Notes under the pieces: model-generated
The model's database searches: none
What the model saw: only the letters and a program-made list of their open reading frames with translations
What the model was told of the DNA's origin: nothing
Shown here: positions 1 to 8,859 of the stretch, piece by piece
How the letters are laid out: each line of letters begins with the position of its first letter
Numbering within the stretch: the first letter of the stretch is position 1
DNA from: AL-N1 sp039178835
Lineage (GTDB): Bacteria > Chloroflexota > Chloroflexia > Chloroflexales > Roseiflexaceae
Direction: 5' to 3'
NCBI GenBank assembly: GCA_039178835.1
Contig: JBCDFA010000004.1
Location: 1 to 64,000 of the forward strand
DNA: 64,000 bases
Translations under genes and position numbers: made by a program

Positions 1-26
1 GTCTTCTTATGGATAGTATTATTAAT

Positions 27-50
27 ATATTAATATTAACATATTAATAT
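27..50. repeat. Two copies of a 10-bp AT palindrome
   Basis: ATATTAATAT occurs at 27-36 and again at 41-50, separated by TAAC. Each copy is its own reverse complement. It lies about 100 bp upstream of the MarR gene and could be an UP-element-like or regulator-binding tract. I see no DnaA boxes or other origin signals, so function is unknown. Confidence 0.4.
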
Positions 51-92
51 AAAAAGTCAACCCTCTATCTCAATTGCGGGGATTGGCGGATC

Positions 93-116
93 GCCTGTGT
101 TACTATGTATACAGGC
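93..116 (+). promoter_or_regulatory. Candidate MarR operator
   Basis: An inverted repeat, GCCTGT at 93-98 and ACAGGC at 111-116 with a 12-bp spacer, sits 30-55 bp upstream of the MarR start. A TACTAT hexamer inside it (101-106) could be a -10 box, though no good -35 is visible. The position fits autorepression by the MarR protein. No binding evidence exists. Confidence 0.4.
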
Positions 117-148
117 ACAGATAGCAACTTATGCAGGAAATGAATGTT

Positions 149-604
149 ATGGGCGATCTCGATATCTCTTCTACACTACTATCTAAACTCTATCACTTCG
201 GTAAACTGATCGATACAACCTTAAGTATCGAGCTTGCCCCACTCGGACTAAGCGCAGCGCAGTGGGGTGTTTTGGGACATATACGCGATTATCCTGGGAT
301 TGCAGGTGCTGCTATTGCGCGTGCTGCTCAAGTGAGCCCGGCAGCGATCACCACCATGCTCCAACGGTTGGAGCACGCTGGGCTGGTCGAGCGTCGTGCG
401 CTGCCGCAAGGGCGAATCGTGGAAACCTATCTCACTCCAGCAGGACAAGCGATTGTTCAGGAAGCAGATCAGGTTGTCGCACGCGTAGAAGAGCGGGTAC
501 AAGCGGCCTTTGCAACAGATGAAACCCAGCGGTTATCTAACGATCTTGAGCGCGTATCCACAGCTTTAGGATCAAAGACCAATGCATCCACCCACACATC
601 CTGA
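149..604 (+). CDS. MarR family transcriptional regulator
   Basis: Winged-helix regulator, probably a dimeric repressor that responds to a small ligand. The middle shows the MarR wHTH pattern: 'AAQWGVLGHIRDYPGIAG', then a recognition-helix region with 'SPAAITTMLQRLEHAGLVER' and a wing ending 'GRIVETYLTPAG'. An open frame begins at 131, but AGGAA at 135-139 lies 9 bp before the ATG at 149, so I prefer 149, giving about 151 residues, normal for the family. It precedes a Gfo/Idh/MocA dehydrogenase by 70 bp on the same strand and probably controls it. The ligand cannot be read from the sequence. Confidence 0.85.
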   Translation: MGDLDISSTLLSKLYHFGKLIDTTLSIELAPLGLSAAQWGVLGHIRDYPGIAGAAIARAAQVSPAAITTMLQRLEHAGLVERRALPQGRIVETYLTPAGQAIVQEADQVVARVEERVQAAFATDETQRLSNDLERVSTALGSKTNASTHTS

Positions 605-674
605 CAGTATGATAGGTGTGAGCACAAATACTTGCTCGGTTCAACGAGACATACGATAGAAATGAGGGATGACC

Positions 675-1727
675 ATGACGGTTGCAATCATTGGGAGTGG
701 ATGGGGCACACGGGTCCAGGTTCCGGCCTTCCGTAGTGCCGGGTTGACGATCACTGCGCTGGTCGGAAGCGACCAGGCCAAAACAGAGCGAATCGCTAGG
801 GAGTTGGGCATTCCAGTAGCGCTGAGTGATTGGCGGGCGATGCTAGAGCGTGACGACGTATCTCTGGTCAGTATTGTGACGCCGCCAGATTTGCACAACG
901 AGATGGTGCAGGCAACGCTCGCAGCAGGCAAACACGTATTGTGTGAAAAGCCCACTGCGATGAATGCCACCGAGGCCCAACAGATGCTGGATGCCGCCAA
1001 TGCCCATCCCAATCAGATGGCTTTGATCGACCATGAGTTGCGTTTCCTACCTGCGCTTATCCACGCTCGTCGGTTGATTGTCGATGGTGCTATTGGGCAG
1101 GTACGCCACGCACTTGGTATGGTGATCGGTCCTTTCCGTGCCGACCGTAATCGCGAGTGGAACTGGTGGAGTGATGCGTCACGTGGTGGTGGCCTTCTCG
1201 GTGCGATCTCGTCGCACCAGATCGATACACTCCGCTATTTGCTTGGTACCGAGGTAACCCATGCTTCGGCGACACTCAACACCTTTATCACCGAGCGACC
1301 TGCATCGGAGGGAAATAAGCCAGTCTCCAGCGATGACTACTACAGTCTGCGATTGCAGTTTGCGAATGGGGCACTCGCCAACCTGGAAGGTAGCTCCGTG
1401 GCTCTGCTCGATGAGCCCAACAGCCTGACGATCTACGGTGATGAGGGAACATTGCGCTGGACTAATGGGCAACTGTTGCACGCAGCGGCGGGAGCAGCTT
1501 TTGAGGATATCACACCTGCTCATACCTGCGAGATACCAGAGGGGCTAAGTGGGGATTTTCCCCAGGGAACGGTATACTTAGGGCATGCGCTTCGTCAATT
1601 TGTGGCCGGCGATTGTATGGCGATTGCCACAGGCGCAACATTTACTGATGGCCTCCATGTGCAACGAACACTTGACGCTGCACGCACATCACACGCGCAG
1701 GGCGGTGGTGTTGTCGCACTATCGTGA
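675..1727 (+). CDS. Gfo/Idh/MocA family oxidoreductase
   Basis: NAD(P)-dependent dehydrogenase of the glucose-fructose oxidoreductase / inositol dehydrogenase family, presumably acting on a sugar or cyclitol in the cytoplasm. The N-terminus is a Rossmann strand-turn (VAIIGSGWGTRVQVPAF), followed by 'VTPPDLHNE' and the family's diagnostic 'CEKPTA' with the conserved lysine. The C-terminal half is the alpha/beta substrate domain with 'GGGLLGAISSHQIDTLRYLLG', whose His-x3-Asp is typical. About 350 residues, the usual length. GAGGG at 664-668 favours the ATG at 675 over the one at 669. Substrate unknown; the MarR neighbour suggests induction. Confidence 0.87.
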   Translation: MTVAIIGSGWGTRVQVPAFRSAGLTITALVGSDQAKTERIARELGIPVALSDWRAMLERDDVSLVSIVTPPDLHNEMVQATLAAGKHVLCEKPTAMNATEAQQMLDAANAHPNQMALIDHELRFLPALIHARRLIVDGAIGQVRHALGMVIGPFRADRNREWNWWSDASRGGGLLGAISSHQIDTLRYLLGTEVTHASATLNTFITERPASEGNKPVSSDDYYSLRLQFANGALANLEGSSVALLDEPNSLTIYGDEGTLRWTNGQLLHAAAGAAFEDITPAHTCEIPEGLSGDFPQGTVYLGHALRQFVAGDCMAIATGATFTDGLHVQRTLDAARTSHAQGGGVVALS

Positions 1728-1789
1728 CTCGCATACAAAGAAGATATTTCGTCCTCAAATAGATCCCATAGTTTTTAATTGATATCTCC

Positions 1790-1824
1790 CACACACCATG
1801 TAAGTAACACTTGCATGGTGTGTG
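1790..1824 (+). promoter_or_regulatory. 16-bp hairpin / candidate TetR operator 1
   Basis: A near-perfect inverted repeat: arms 1790-1805 and 1809-1824 around a 3-nt loop, with one G-T pair. The arms carry CACACACCATG / CATGGTGTGTG. No T-tract follows, so an operator is as likely as a terminator for the upstream dehydrogenase. The right arm contains ACTTGCAT, a motif repeated at 1853-1860. Confidence 0.5.
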
Positions 1825-1839
1825 AGGTTATGGTATCTT

Positions 1840-1860
1840 AAGTGCAAGCAAGACTTGCAT
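1840..1860 (+). promoter_or_regulatory. Candidate TetR operator 2
   Basis: Inverted repeat TGCAAG (1843-1848) / CTTGCA (1854-1859) with a 5-bp spacer, 14 bp before the TetR start codon. It shares ACTTGCAT with the hairpin at 1790-1824, so the two look like tandem sites for one regulator, most simply the adjacent TetR protein. Confidence 0.45.
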
Positions 1861-1873
1861 ACATGGACACAAT

Positions 1874-2467
1874 ATGGATACACCTACTCATAAAGCGCTT
1901 CTCAAAGCGGTTCAGGATATCATTCTTGAGTATGGCTTTGAAGGAGCAACCACCAAGCGGATAGCAGAGCGGGCAGGCGTGAACGAGGTAACACTGTTTC
2001 GTCATTTTGGGAGCAAAACAAATCTGCTACAGGCGGCCCTACGATCTGAGGCAGAACTCTTTGAACAGATTGCTGTGGACTACACAGGGGACCTTGAGAC
2101 GGATTTACTGAATCTTGCAACGGCGCATTTTGCTCTGGTGCGGCAGCAGGGACCACTCCTGATGATTGCGTATTTTGAGGTGGCCCGTCAACCTGAGCTT
2201 GCTGGACTGTTGGATGGGCAGATGGTGGCTTTGCAAAAAGTTATCGATCTCTTTGCACGCTATCAGGAGCGCGGGGTGCTGCGTCCAATACCACCAGAGG
2301 TTGCGTTGGTGCGGTTTATTGGACCGCTGGTGTTTGCATCGTATATCCAGCATGGTGCGCCTGGATTTCTGGAACTATTCAAAAATATGAATATGCAGGA
2401 TTTTGTCAGCGCCTTTCTTGATGGACATCGCGTTGATGGCCCTCTAGGCGCTGAGGACAGTCGATGA
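1874..2467 (+). CDS. TetR/AcrR family transcriptional regulator
   Basis: Dimeric repressor with an N-terminal TetR HTH: 'GATTKRIAERAGVNEVTLF' and then 'RHFGSKTNLL', the family signature. The rest is a ligand-binding helical domain with no recognisable specificity. 197 residues, typical. It is a paralogue of the TetR at 13795: the HTH and the following 'YTGDL' segment match. It lies 21 bp upstream of an alpha/beta hydrolase and an FAD hydroxylase and probably heads that operon. Two inverted repeats just upstream suggest autoregulation. Confidence 0.88.
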   Translation: MDTPTHKALLKAVQDIILEYGFEGATTKRIAERAGVNEVTLFRHFGSKTNLLQAALRSEAELFEQIAVDYTGDLETDLLNLATAHFALVRQQGPLLMIAYFEVARQPELAGLLDGQMVALQKVIDLFARYQERGVLRPIPPEVALVRFIGPLVFASYIQHGAPGFLELFKNMNMQDFVSAFLDGHRVDGPLGAEDSR

Positions 2468-2488
2468 AAAGAGGCATACGGCATAGAC

Positions 2489-3298
2489 ATGGAACGAATC
2501 AAAGGCTTTTTGCCTGATAAACGCATAAAGACAACAACGGTCCCTGGTCATTCTGGTGTATTTATGCGTTTTACTGGTCCTCAGCATGGGGAGTTAATCA
2601 TTTTTTTGCATGGTCTTGGTTGCGATGGGAGTATCTGGAAGCATCAACTCATAACATTTGGGAAGCAAGGGTATCGTGCTATTGCACTCGACTTACCTGG
2701 TATTGCTACTGAGTCTGTACGACAATTCGACTCGTTTACCACGTACACTGAGTATGCCGTGGACCTGATCAAGGCTGTCGCTGGTGATCAGCCCGTTACG
2801 CTTGTGGGTAACTCGTTTGGTGGCGCATTAGCGATCAGCGTGGCGCTCCAAGCACCGACTCTGGTTCGTAGACTTATCCTGATTGATACTGCTGGTGTTG
2901 AGCCACCAGATATACCCCGCATGCATGCAGCACGCGCATCAATGCTGGATATGTTCGGGCGTATTCATTCTCGGCCAGTGTGGTTTGTGTTGAGTAACCT
3001 GTTTGGATTACGTCGCATGATGACACAGGGGGCACGGGGCCGTGCACTCGTGCGCCGAATGGGTAATCCTAATCTCTGGTCAGCATTACCACAGCTTCAT
3101 GGCACAAATACGTTGGTCGTTTGGGGCGCTGATGATCAATTGATTCCAGCCGAAATTGGCCAGGCGATTGCCGCTGTTCTGTCTGCAGAATTCGTGTCGA
3201 TGGTCAGTTCGGGCCACATGCCACAGGTCGAAAAGCCTGCAGAATTGTCGCAGGTGTTGCTTGAATGGATTGATGCGACCCAAAACAAACTCACTTAG
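2489..3298 (+). CDS. Alpha/beta-fold hydrolase
   Basis: Cytoplasmic serine hydrolase of the alpha/beta fold. The oxyanion 'FLHGLG' is at residues 39-44, the nucleophile elbow GNSFGG places the catalytic Ser at 109, 'WGADDQLIP' gives Asp216 and 'SSGHMPQVEKP' gives His243, so the triad is complete. At 269 residues it has the usual length of meta-cleavage-product hydrolases and related esterases. It sits between a TetR gene (21 bp upstream) and an aromatic hydroxylase (35 bp downstream). This suggests hydroxylation and hydrolysis of a xenobiotic or aromatic compound; the substrate is inference. The Shine-Dalgarno AAGAGG is 14 bp from the ATG, rather far. Confidence 0.85.
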   Translation: MERIKGFLPDKRIKTTTVPGHSGVFMRFTGPQHGELIIFLHGLGCDGSIWKHQLITFGKQGYRAIALDLPGIATESVRQFDSFTTYTEYAVDLIKAVAGDQPVTLVGNSFGGALAISVALQAPTLVRRLILIDTAGVEPPDIPRMHAARASMLDMFGRIHSRPVWFVLSNLFGLRRMMTQGARGRALVRRMGNPNLWSALPQLHGTNTLVVWGADDQLIPAEIGQAIAAVLSAEFVSMVSSGHMPQVEKPAELSQVLLEWIDATQNKLT

Positions 3299-3333
3299 TT
3301 CTGATTACCCTATCGGATTTTCCTGAAAGCATA

Positions 3334-5013
3334 ATGATTATGAATACTCTTTCTACAACGACCGACGTTCTCATTGTTGGCGCCGGGCCAACAGGTCTGG
3401 CACTCGCAAACGTGCTTGCACAATATGATGTGAGCTTTTTTGTCATAGATCGGGAGTCCGGTCCTACCAACCAATCACGTGCCGCTATTGTCCATATTCG
3501 TACACTTGAATTGTGGGACAAGCTTGGTGTGGCCGATCCTGCTATTGCAGATGGTGTGAAAGTACATGGGGTCAATCTCTTGATCAATGGTAAGCAGGTT
3601 ACACATTTTCCACTTGCTGCCAGAGAGGGAGTACCATCACCTTTTCCATTTGTCCTGGCTTATCCACAGGGCCAGACCGAACAGTTGCTATTGAAAAACC
3701 TGAATACGGATAGATATCCCGTCGTATGGCAAACGGAACTGATCGGTTTTACGCCCGCCAACAACGGTGTCCGTACCGTTATTCGTCGTTCAGATGGTGT
3801 GTTACAGGAGATCGATACACGATACGTTATTGGCGCAGATGGTGCAAACAGCCTTGTACGGCGTCTGTCCAATGTTGATTTCCCTGGTACTACATACGCT
3901 CCAACCGCTTTTCTTGCTGATGTCGTGCTTGACCCGCCTCCCGACGCAAGTACCATTCAGCTTAATCTTGCCAATGGCGGCTTTGTAGGTATTCTTGCGC
4001 TTGGCGAGGGGCGCTATCGTTTATTTGGGGCCCTCTCACCGAAATATGCAGCTGCGTTTCAGTCCCAGAATGAAGGTCGCACCGTCTCAATTGAGGATCT
4101 GCAACGGTGGTTTGAAGAATATTTCTATATGTCCAATCGGATTACACGGGCAGACTGGACCTCGATCTATCGGATTCACCATCGCCTTGCAGACCATTTT
4201 CGAAGTGAACGTATCTTCTTGCTTGGTGATGCTGCTCACATTCATGCACCCGCTGGAGGGCAGGGTATGAATCTCGCCATTGGAGATGCGTTTAATCTGG
4301 GATGGAAGCTGGCGCTAGTGTTACGCAACGAAGTTCACGAGGAGGTGCTCGATAGCTATGAGATAGAGCGACGCCCGGTTGCACAGACTATTTTGCGTGG
4401 TGCTGATCGTGGTTTTGAGTTGGAGGCCACCCAGAACTCGATTATAGAGCTGTTTCGGTTGTATGTATTACCGAGTATCATCAATGGAGTAGCCCGATTT
4501 AGGGCAGTACGGGGCGTCATTTTCCAACTTTTTTCACAAACCTGGATCAACTACCGCAGCAGCCCTGTGGTTAAGACCACACAGCGTGTCCGACAGCAAA
4601 AAGGCATATGTGCAGGAGATCGGGCACCGCATGGTATGTTTCAGGATGGTTTGAACCGAGGTCTTTCAATCTTCGCTCTACTGTGTGGCCCCGATCATCA
4701 CCTGCTCGTGTTTGAAGGACTCCAGTCTGCTGTGCCACACACAGAGCTGGTCAATGTGCTACAAACATTGCTGGATACTTACCGCATCAAAATACAGATA
4801 CATACTATTACTCAAAGCAACTGCGAGTTACATATGCGCTATCACATGACATCCCCAGGCATCGTACTGGTGCGGCCTGATGGACACATTGCCTATATTG
4901 GGGGTGCCGATGACCTTGTATCGCTGGGTCAATTTCTTGATCAGTGGTATGTGCGAAAAAGTGCTATCGTAGTGCACGATGATAGTGGCATAACAACAGC
5001 CAGTCATACGTAA
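3334..5013 (+). CDS. FAD-dependent aromatic hydroxylase (PheA/TfdB family)
   Basis: Flavoprotein monooxygenase that would hydroxylate an aromatic substrate using NAD(P)H and O2. Visible parts: the N-terminal dinucleotide fold VGAGPTGLALA (Gly16, Gly18, Gly21); the mid-protein 'GADGANSLVRR'; the FAD-ribityl motif 'LLGDAAHIHAPAGGQGMN' near residues 297-314; and a C-terminal thioredoxin-like domain from 'AGDRAPHGM' to 'IVLVRPDGHIAYIG', as in phenol-type hydroxylases. 559 residues, normal for the two-domain class. Start is ATG 3334 or 3340; the SD is weak. It follows the hydrolase by 35 bp, consistent with one TetR-controlled operon. Confidence 0.88.
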   Translation: MIMNTLSTTTDVLIVGAGPTGLALANVLAQYDVSFFVIDRESGPTNQSRAAIVHIRTLELWDKLGVADPAIADGVKVHGVNLLINGKQVTHFPLAAREGVPSPFPFVLAYPQGQTEQLLLKNLNTDRYPVVWQTELIGFTPANNGVRTVIRRSDGVLQEIDTRYVIGADGANSLVRRLSNVDFPGTTYAPTAFLADVVLDPPPDASTIQLNLANGGFVGILALGEGRYRLFGALSPKYAAAFQSQNEGRTVSIEDLQRWFEEYFYMSNRITRADWTSIYRIHHRLADHFRSERIFLLGDAAHIHAPAGGQGMNLAIGDAFNLGWKLALVLRNEVHEEVLDSYEIERRPVAQTILRGADRGFELEATQNSIIELFRLYVLPSIINGVARFRAVRGVIFQLFSQTWINYRSSPVVKTTQRVRQQKGICAGDRAPHGMFQDGLNRGLSIFALLCGPDHHLLVFEGLQSAVPHTELVNVLQTLLDTYRIKIQIHTITQSNCELHMRYHMTSPGIVLVRPDGHIAYIGGADDLVSLGQFLDQWYVRKSAIVVHDDSGITTASHT

Positions 5014-5126
5014 TTCGTTGCAACAATAGCTGCACTATCATACAATAGCCCATGCGCGAACATTGTCAGAATAGCAGACGATACAATAGCTGGCTCTTGC
5101 AACAGAGCTTTGTTTTGGAGTAAAAA

Positions 5127-5648
5127 ATGAAAACAGAAGAACTTAAAACGCTACAAGCTCCCTTGAAACAACAGTATCGCGAGAACCCTGCATCGGCAAT
5201 CGTGACGTTGCAGGCACGATCACGAGTGGGAGAAGGTCTCACGTGTAAAGTGGAAACGGGGAAGGGCCTGGTCGAAGCCGGATTGCATCCTGCGACGGGT
5301 GGTGATGGCTTGTCAGCCTGCTCAGGCGATATGCTGCTCGAAGCATTGTCGGCGTGTGCCGGCGTGACGCTCACGGCGGTGGCAACAGCGATTGGCGTAG
5401 AGCTTCGCGACGCAACGGTCGTGGCAGAGGGCGATCTCGACTTTCGGGGGACACTGGGTGTGGCGAAAGATGCATCGGTTGGCCTGACCGACATTCGCCT
5501 CATGTTTGAGTTGGATACCGATGCCGATCAAGAACAGTTGGATGCGCTGCTCAAGTTGACCGAGCGCTACTGTGTGGTCTACCAGACTCTGTCGCAGAGC
5601 CCACAGCTTAAGGTATCTTACACACTTGGACGCACCATCGAACAGTGA
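5127..5648 (+). CDS. OsmC family peroxidase-like protein
   Basis: OsmC/Ohr-fold protein, a thiol-dependent reductase of organic hydroperoxides. It shows two well-placed cysteines, Cys77 in 'LSACAGV' and Cys139 in 'TERYCVV', matching the peroxidatic and resolving positions of the family. 173 residues. The TTGGAG Shine-Dalgarno at 5115-5120 supports ATG 5127. The stop overlaps the next gene's GTG start by 4 bp, so the two are probably translationally coupled. An additional Cys65 is present; its role is unknown. Confidence 0.85.
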   Translation: MKTEELKTLQAPLKQQYRENPASAIVTLQARSRVGEGLTCKVETGKGLVEAGLHPATGGDGLSACSGDMLLEALSACAGVTLTAVATAIGVELRDATVVAEGDLDFRGTLGVAKDASVGLTDIRLMFELDTDADQEQLDALLKLTERYCVVYQTLSQSPQLKVSYTLGRTIEQ

Positions 5649-6541
5649 GTAGCATAGAACCGATCTTCGCTACGTGGCCTGAGAACCTTCGGGCCACTCT
5701 TACATCACACTATGGCCAGCCGACGCACATCGACGCACTGCGTGGTTTGAGCCATAACCGTGTCTGGTGTGTGTCGTTCGGCACGTTGCAACTGATCGTC
5801 AAAGCGAGTGTGCAGCCGAACGAGACACTCTTCTATCAGGATGTTGCCCCAAAGTTGGTGGTTCAAGGAATTGCTCTACCAGAATTTATCTGGGGTGATG
5901 CAGTTGAAGACATACACTGGCTGGTAATTGAGTATATTCCCCATCCACTTCCCCGTAAGCGCTGGCTTGCTGACCCCGACGTTATCACTCTCCTGCACAC
6001 GCTCCACCACAGTACGCTGGCAGCACCATCCTGGGAGGTGTTTTGCCCAACCTGGACAGATCTGCATACAACCGAAGCACTTACGTTTTTTGATGAACCC
6101 GTTGATTCTGCAACTCGGGTAGCACTCGTAACATTGCAAGCACGTAGCCAGTCACTTTTGATACTGCGGTGCTGTATTTCGGGTGATCCCAATCCGTCAA
6201 ATTGGGGATTGCGCGACGATGGCACAATCGTGTTGTTTGATTGGGAGCGCTTTGGCTATGGCACCCCGGCGCTGGATCTGGCCATTACCATTCCTGGTCT
6301 GGGCACAGTGGGTGATTTCACAGTAGTCGCAGAGCAGTATTTAAGTCAGCATACAACTACCCTGGAGAAATCATATTCGACAAAACCATTAGCAAACGAC
6401 ATAGCCATTGCGAAGGCGTGGAGTGTTGTTGAGTTTTTGAGTATGGTTTCCAGAGGCCAAGTCAGTGATGTGCGCAGTGTTCCGTCGTTGGTGCAGCGGT
6501 TGCCGGAATGGTTAGCAATGGTAGTGGGCCTGATTGGGTAG
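5645..6541 (+). CDS. APH-like small-molecule kinase
   Basis: Aminoglycoside phosphotransferase/choline kinase-fold protein. The catalytic loop reads 'SGDPNPSNWG' (Asp181), followed by the metal-binding 'VLFDWERFGYGTPALDLA'. The usual first residue of the loop is His (HGD); here it is Ser, so a true antibiotic kinase is doubtful. The N-lobe has 'LIVKAS' with the ATP-binding Lys. It starts at GTG 5645 inside the OsmC stop codon (GTGA overlap). Substrate unknown. Confidence 0.75.
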   Translation: MSSIEPIFATWPENLRATLTSHYGQPTHIDALRGLSHNRVWCVSFGTLQLIVKASVQPNETLFYQDVAPKLVVQGIALPEFIWGDAVEDIHWLVIEYIPHPLPRKRWLADPDVITLLHTLHHSTLAAPSWEVFCPTWTDLHTTEALTFFDEPVDSATRVALVTLQARSQSLLILRCCISGDPNPSNWGLRDDGTIVLFDWERFGYGTPALDLAITIPGLGTVGDFTVVAEQYLSQHTTTLEKSYSTKPLANDIAIAKAWSVVEFLSMVSRGQVSDVRSVPSLVQRLPEWLAMVVGLIG

Positions 6542-6581
6542 GTAGATTAATTGTATCGATGCGTGGAGAGCGGCATTGGTG

Positions 6582-6598
6582 ATGGCACATCGTGCCAT
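6582..6598 (+). terminator. Short hairpin after the kinase gene
   Basis: ATGGCAC / GTGCCAT with a 3-nt loop, 40 bp after the stop. There is no T-tract, so it is at best a weak or factor-assisted terminator. Confidence 0.3.
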
Positions 6599-6798
6599 AG
6601 TTGAGAATCGTGTGTCTCGACAGTCATTTTCTCCTGATGAAAATCTTTCGCTATAACTGTAATGATACTATTTTCGGTATTCGGAATACCTCTGCAATGG
6701 TTGACCAAAAATTGAGTATTTGTACCTCGTGAAAGTTCCATCAGTTTGCTATCTTCTGAAGAACGTATCACCTATCACATTGCAGGAAGAGAGTTGCT

Positions 6799-8310
6799 AT
6801 GCTTTATCGCTATCTTCTTACTGTCTCAATGCTTATCGTTTTCGTCACAGGATGCCTGGGAGCATTCGCGCATCCGCGTCAGGTCCATGCTGCTGTGAGC
6901 TATTATGTCGCGCCAGACGGAAATGATAGTAATGCTGGAACTATTGATACACCTTTTCGCACGCTTCAGCATGCAATCGACCATACCCCGACCGGTTCAA
7001 CTATCTATCTACGAGGTGGTCGCTATGTGCTTGACGAGAATATAACTACGTGGGGAACATATCAGGGAACAGCAGCGACCCCCAATGTTATTCGTGCGTA
7101 TCAGGATGAGACACCAATCCTTGATGGAAGTCGACTTTCTGCTGGTCAGACGGTACTGTTTCTAAAAAATGTTGAGCATGTTGAGATTCGTGGTTTGACT
7201 ATTGAGCATTCCCCCGGACATGGCATCGAAGTTGTTCATGGTCACCATATGATACTGGCTGAGAACGACATCAACAAAACCCAGGGAATGGGTATTCGCG
7301 TGCGTGGCTATGCAGCGTATATTCAGGATGAAGGCGACACGACCCGGCGCAGCGAAGATGTGCTTATTACGCACAATCAGGTGTCCCAGACCAATTTGAG
7401 CAACAGCGGTGATGCCAAGGAACGGGGCAACTGGGGCGGTGCTATCCAAGCATGGAATGCTGAACAGGTGTCTATTCTCCATAATCATGTCTTTGAAAAT
7501 TATGGTGAGGGTATTGGGTTGAGCACCGTCCGCGATGGCGTAGTGGCAGACAATCGTGTCTCGGATAGCTTTAGTGTCCAGATCTATCTGGATAATGCCA
7601 GTCATAGTACAGTAGCACGGAATTTTATCTACACTACAAAGAATCCCTCTTTCTTTCGGGGTGACTATCCGGCTCAGGGGATTGGTCTGGCCAACGAAGT
7701 TTATGACATTGCTCAACGTGAGCGCTATCATCTAAACCATAACACCATTCACAATAATATCGTTGTCGGTGGAGTCCATAGCCTAACCTATGGACTCCAT
7801 GGTGGTATTCATCATGATGGTGATGGGCAGCCGCGTGGCGTCAAAAATACCGTTATTGCCCATAATACATTCTATGGTTCGCACTTTGAGATGATTAAGT
7901 TTGCCGAAGATCCTCATACGACCAATGTGATGTTTGCAAACAACATTTTCTATCAGACATCCTCGTCTGCGTTAATAGAGATTGATGAGATGTCTGGACT
8001 ACAATTTACGCACAATCTGTGGTACGGTGGCGATGCAGAGGATGCAGCCAGTCCAGCAGACCAGACATCTGATCCATTACTCAACAACCCTGGAGGATAT
8101 GATCCAGCGGATTATCAGATGCAAACGAACTCACCGATACGTGATGCTGGAATTGGTGATTATGCTCCTGACACAGACTATTTTGGCAATCCGCGCCCTG
8201 TTGGAGACGGTTTTGATATTGGCGCATATGAAGTGGGCTCTCTATCAGCAGATGATCCAGATGCTGGTTTCATTATGGGTATTTACCTTCCACTGATTTA
8301 CCAGATGTAA
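6799..8310 (+). CDS. Secreted right-handed parallel beta-helix protein
   Basis: Exported protein with an N-terminal hydrophobic signal. Cys19 lies in 'FVTGC', which resembles a lipobox; the alternative is signal peptidase I cleavage after 'VHA' near residue 32. The mature start 'YYVAPDGNDSNAG' plus 'PFRTLQHAIDH' is the classic entry to pectate-lyase-like beta-helix proteins. Repeated short strands rich in N, G and H follow (residues about 100-430), suggesting polysaccharide binding or cleavage. The C-terminus ends 'IYLPLIYQM', a tail I associate with Chloroflexota exported proteins. AGGAAGAGAG precedes the ATG. The catalytic residues cannot be assigned by eye. Confidence 0.82.
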   Translation: MLYRYLLTVSMLIVFVTGCLGAFAHPRQVHAAVSYYVAPDGNDSNAGTIDTPFRTLQHAIDHTPTGSTIYLRGGRYVLDENITTWGTYQGTAATPNVIRAYQDETPILDGSRLSAGQTVLFLKNVEHVEIRGLTIEHSPGHGIEVVHGHHMILAENDINKTQGMGIRVRGYAAYIQDEGDTTRRSEDVLITHNQVSQTNLSNSGDAKERGNWGGAIQAWNAEQVSILHNHVFENYGEGIGLSTVRDGVVADNRVSDSFSVQIYLDNASHSTVARNFIYTTKNPSFFRGDYPAQGIGLANEVYDIAQRERYHLNHNTIHNNIVVGGVHSLTYGLHGGIHHDGDGQPRGVKNTVIAHNTFYGSHFEMIKFAEDPHTTNVMFANNIFYQTSSSALIEIDEMSGLQFTHNLWYGGDAEDAASPADQTSDPLLNNPGGYDPADYQMQTNSPIRDAGIGDYAPDTDYFGNPRPVGDGFDIGAYEVGSLSADDPDAGFIMGIYLPLIYQM

Positions 8311-8360
8311 AATAGCCCTTCTAGTGCAATTGGGTTATTCAGCATAGTATACATAAACAA

Positions 8361-8398
8361 AGCTACGCCACTGATTATTCAGCGGCGTAGCTCTTTCT
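8361..8398. terminator. Bidirectional terminator between convergent genes
   Basis: 13-bp stem (8361-8373 with 8380-8392, one G-T pair) with loop ATTATT, followed on the plus strand by CTTTCT and on the minus strand by TTTGTTTA. It lies between the convergent beta-helix gene and the small exported protein gene and can serve both. Confidence 0.75.
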
Positions 8399-8413
8399 AC
8401 TAAGCAAGAGAGT

Positions 8414-8842
8414 CTAGCGGTACAGTAGAATGACAAATTCGCCGTTGGCGTTTCCATCTACCGCTACCGCATTTTGTAGATCGCTAACTTTGACATACTG
8501 ACCAGGATTGTAGATAAAACCATTGCTATTTACATCAACAATACGATAGGTTGATGAGTATATAAAATCTGCATCAAGAATTCCAATATCAAAGGAATTT
8601 TGTCCCTGAACAAGTACTCGATCTACCCACTGTCGTGTGTTGATATCTTCGCCACGAACCCCAAACTGGACACTGGTGTTGTTCTGCACCGTTGCGCCAG
8701 AGCAGATGTTGGTCCAAGGAATGCATCGTACTGCGTCTGGTGTAGGTGGTGCAACGGGAGCGGCGGCAGCAGGTGTGGCTATTAAACCTAGAAGAGCAAT
8801 ACCGATGATTAGCAGAATTGAACGACTAAAACGTGTGACCAT
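8414..8842 (-). CDS. Small exported protein of unknown function
   Basis: I do not recognise this family. The ATG at 8842 is preferred over the TTG at 8851 because AAAGGAG (8853-8859) is 10 bp from the ATG but abuts the TTG. That gives 142 residues. There is a clear Sec signal: basic start, hydrophobic 'SILLIIGIALLGLIA', then 'TPAAAAP' for cleavage. The mature part has two cysteines close together (RCIPWTNIC) that could form a disulfide, and otherwise polar, beta-rich sequence with Asn/Asp-rich turns. It is a separate transcription unit and stops 16 bp from a bidirectional terminator. Confidence 0.65.
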   Translation of the reverse strand: MVTRFSRSILLIIGIALLGLIATPAAAAPVAPPTPDAVRCIPWTNICSGATVQNNTSVQFGVRGEDINTRQWVDRVLVQGQNSFDIGILDADFIYSSTYRIVDVNSNGFIYNPGQYVKVSDLQNAVAVDGNANGEFVILLYR

Positions 8843-8859
8843 GTTTTTCAAACTCCTTT

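Noticed and set aside
1..60. Replication origin in the AT-rich start of the window
   Set aside because: No DnaA-box cluster and no dnaA/dnaN/parA neighbours.
5645..6541. Aminoglycoside resistance gene
   Set aside because: The catalytic loop begins SGD rather than HGD and there is no close resemblance to a known resistance enzyme; kept as APH-like kinase only.
7162..7731. 189-residue minus-strand ORF inside the beta-helix gene
   Set aside because: Entirely antisense to a clearly coding frame, with no ribosome site or recognisable motif.
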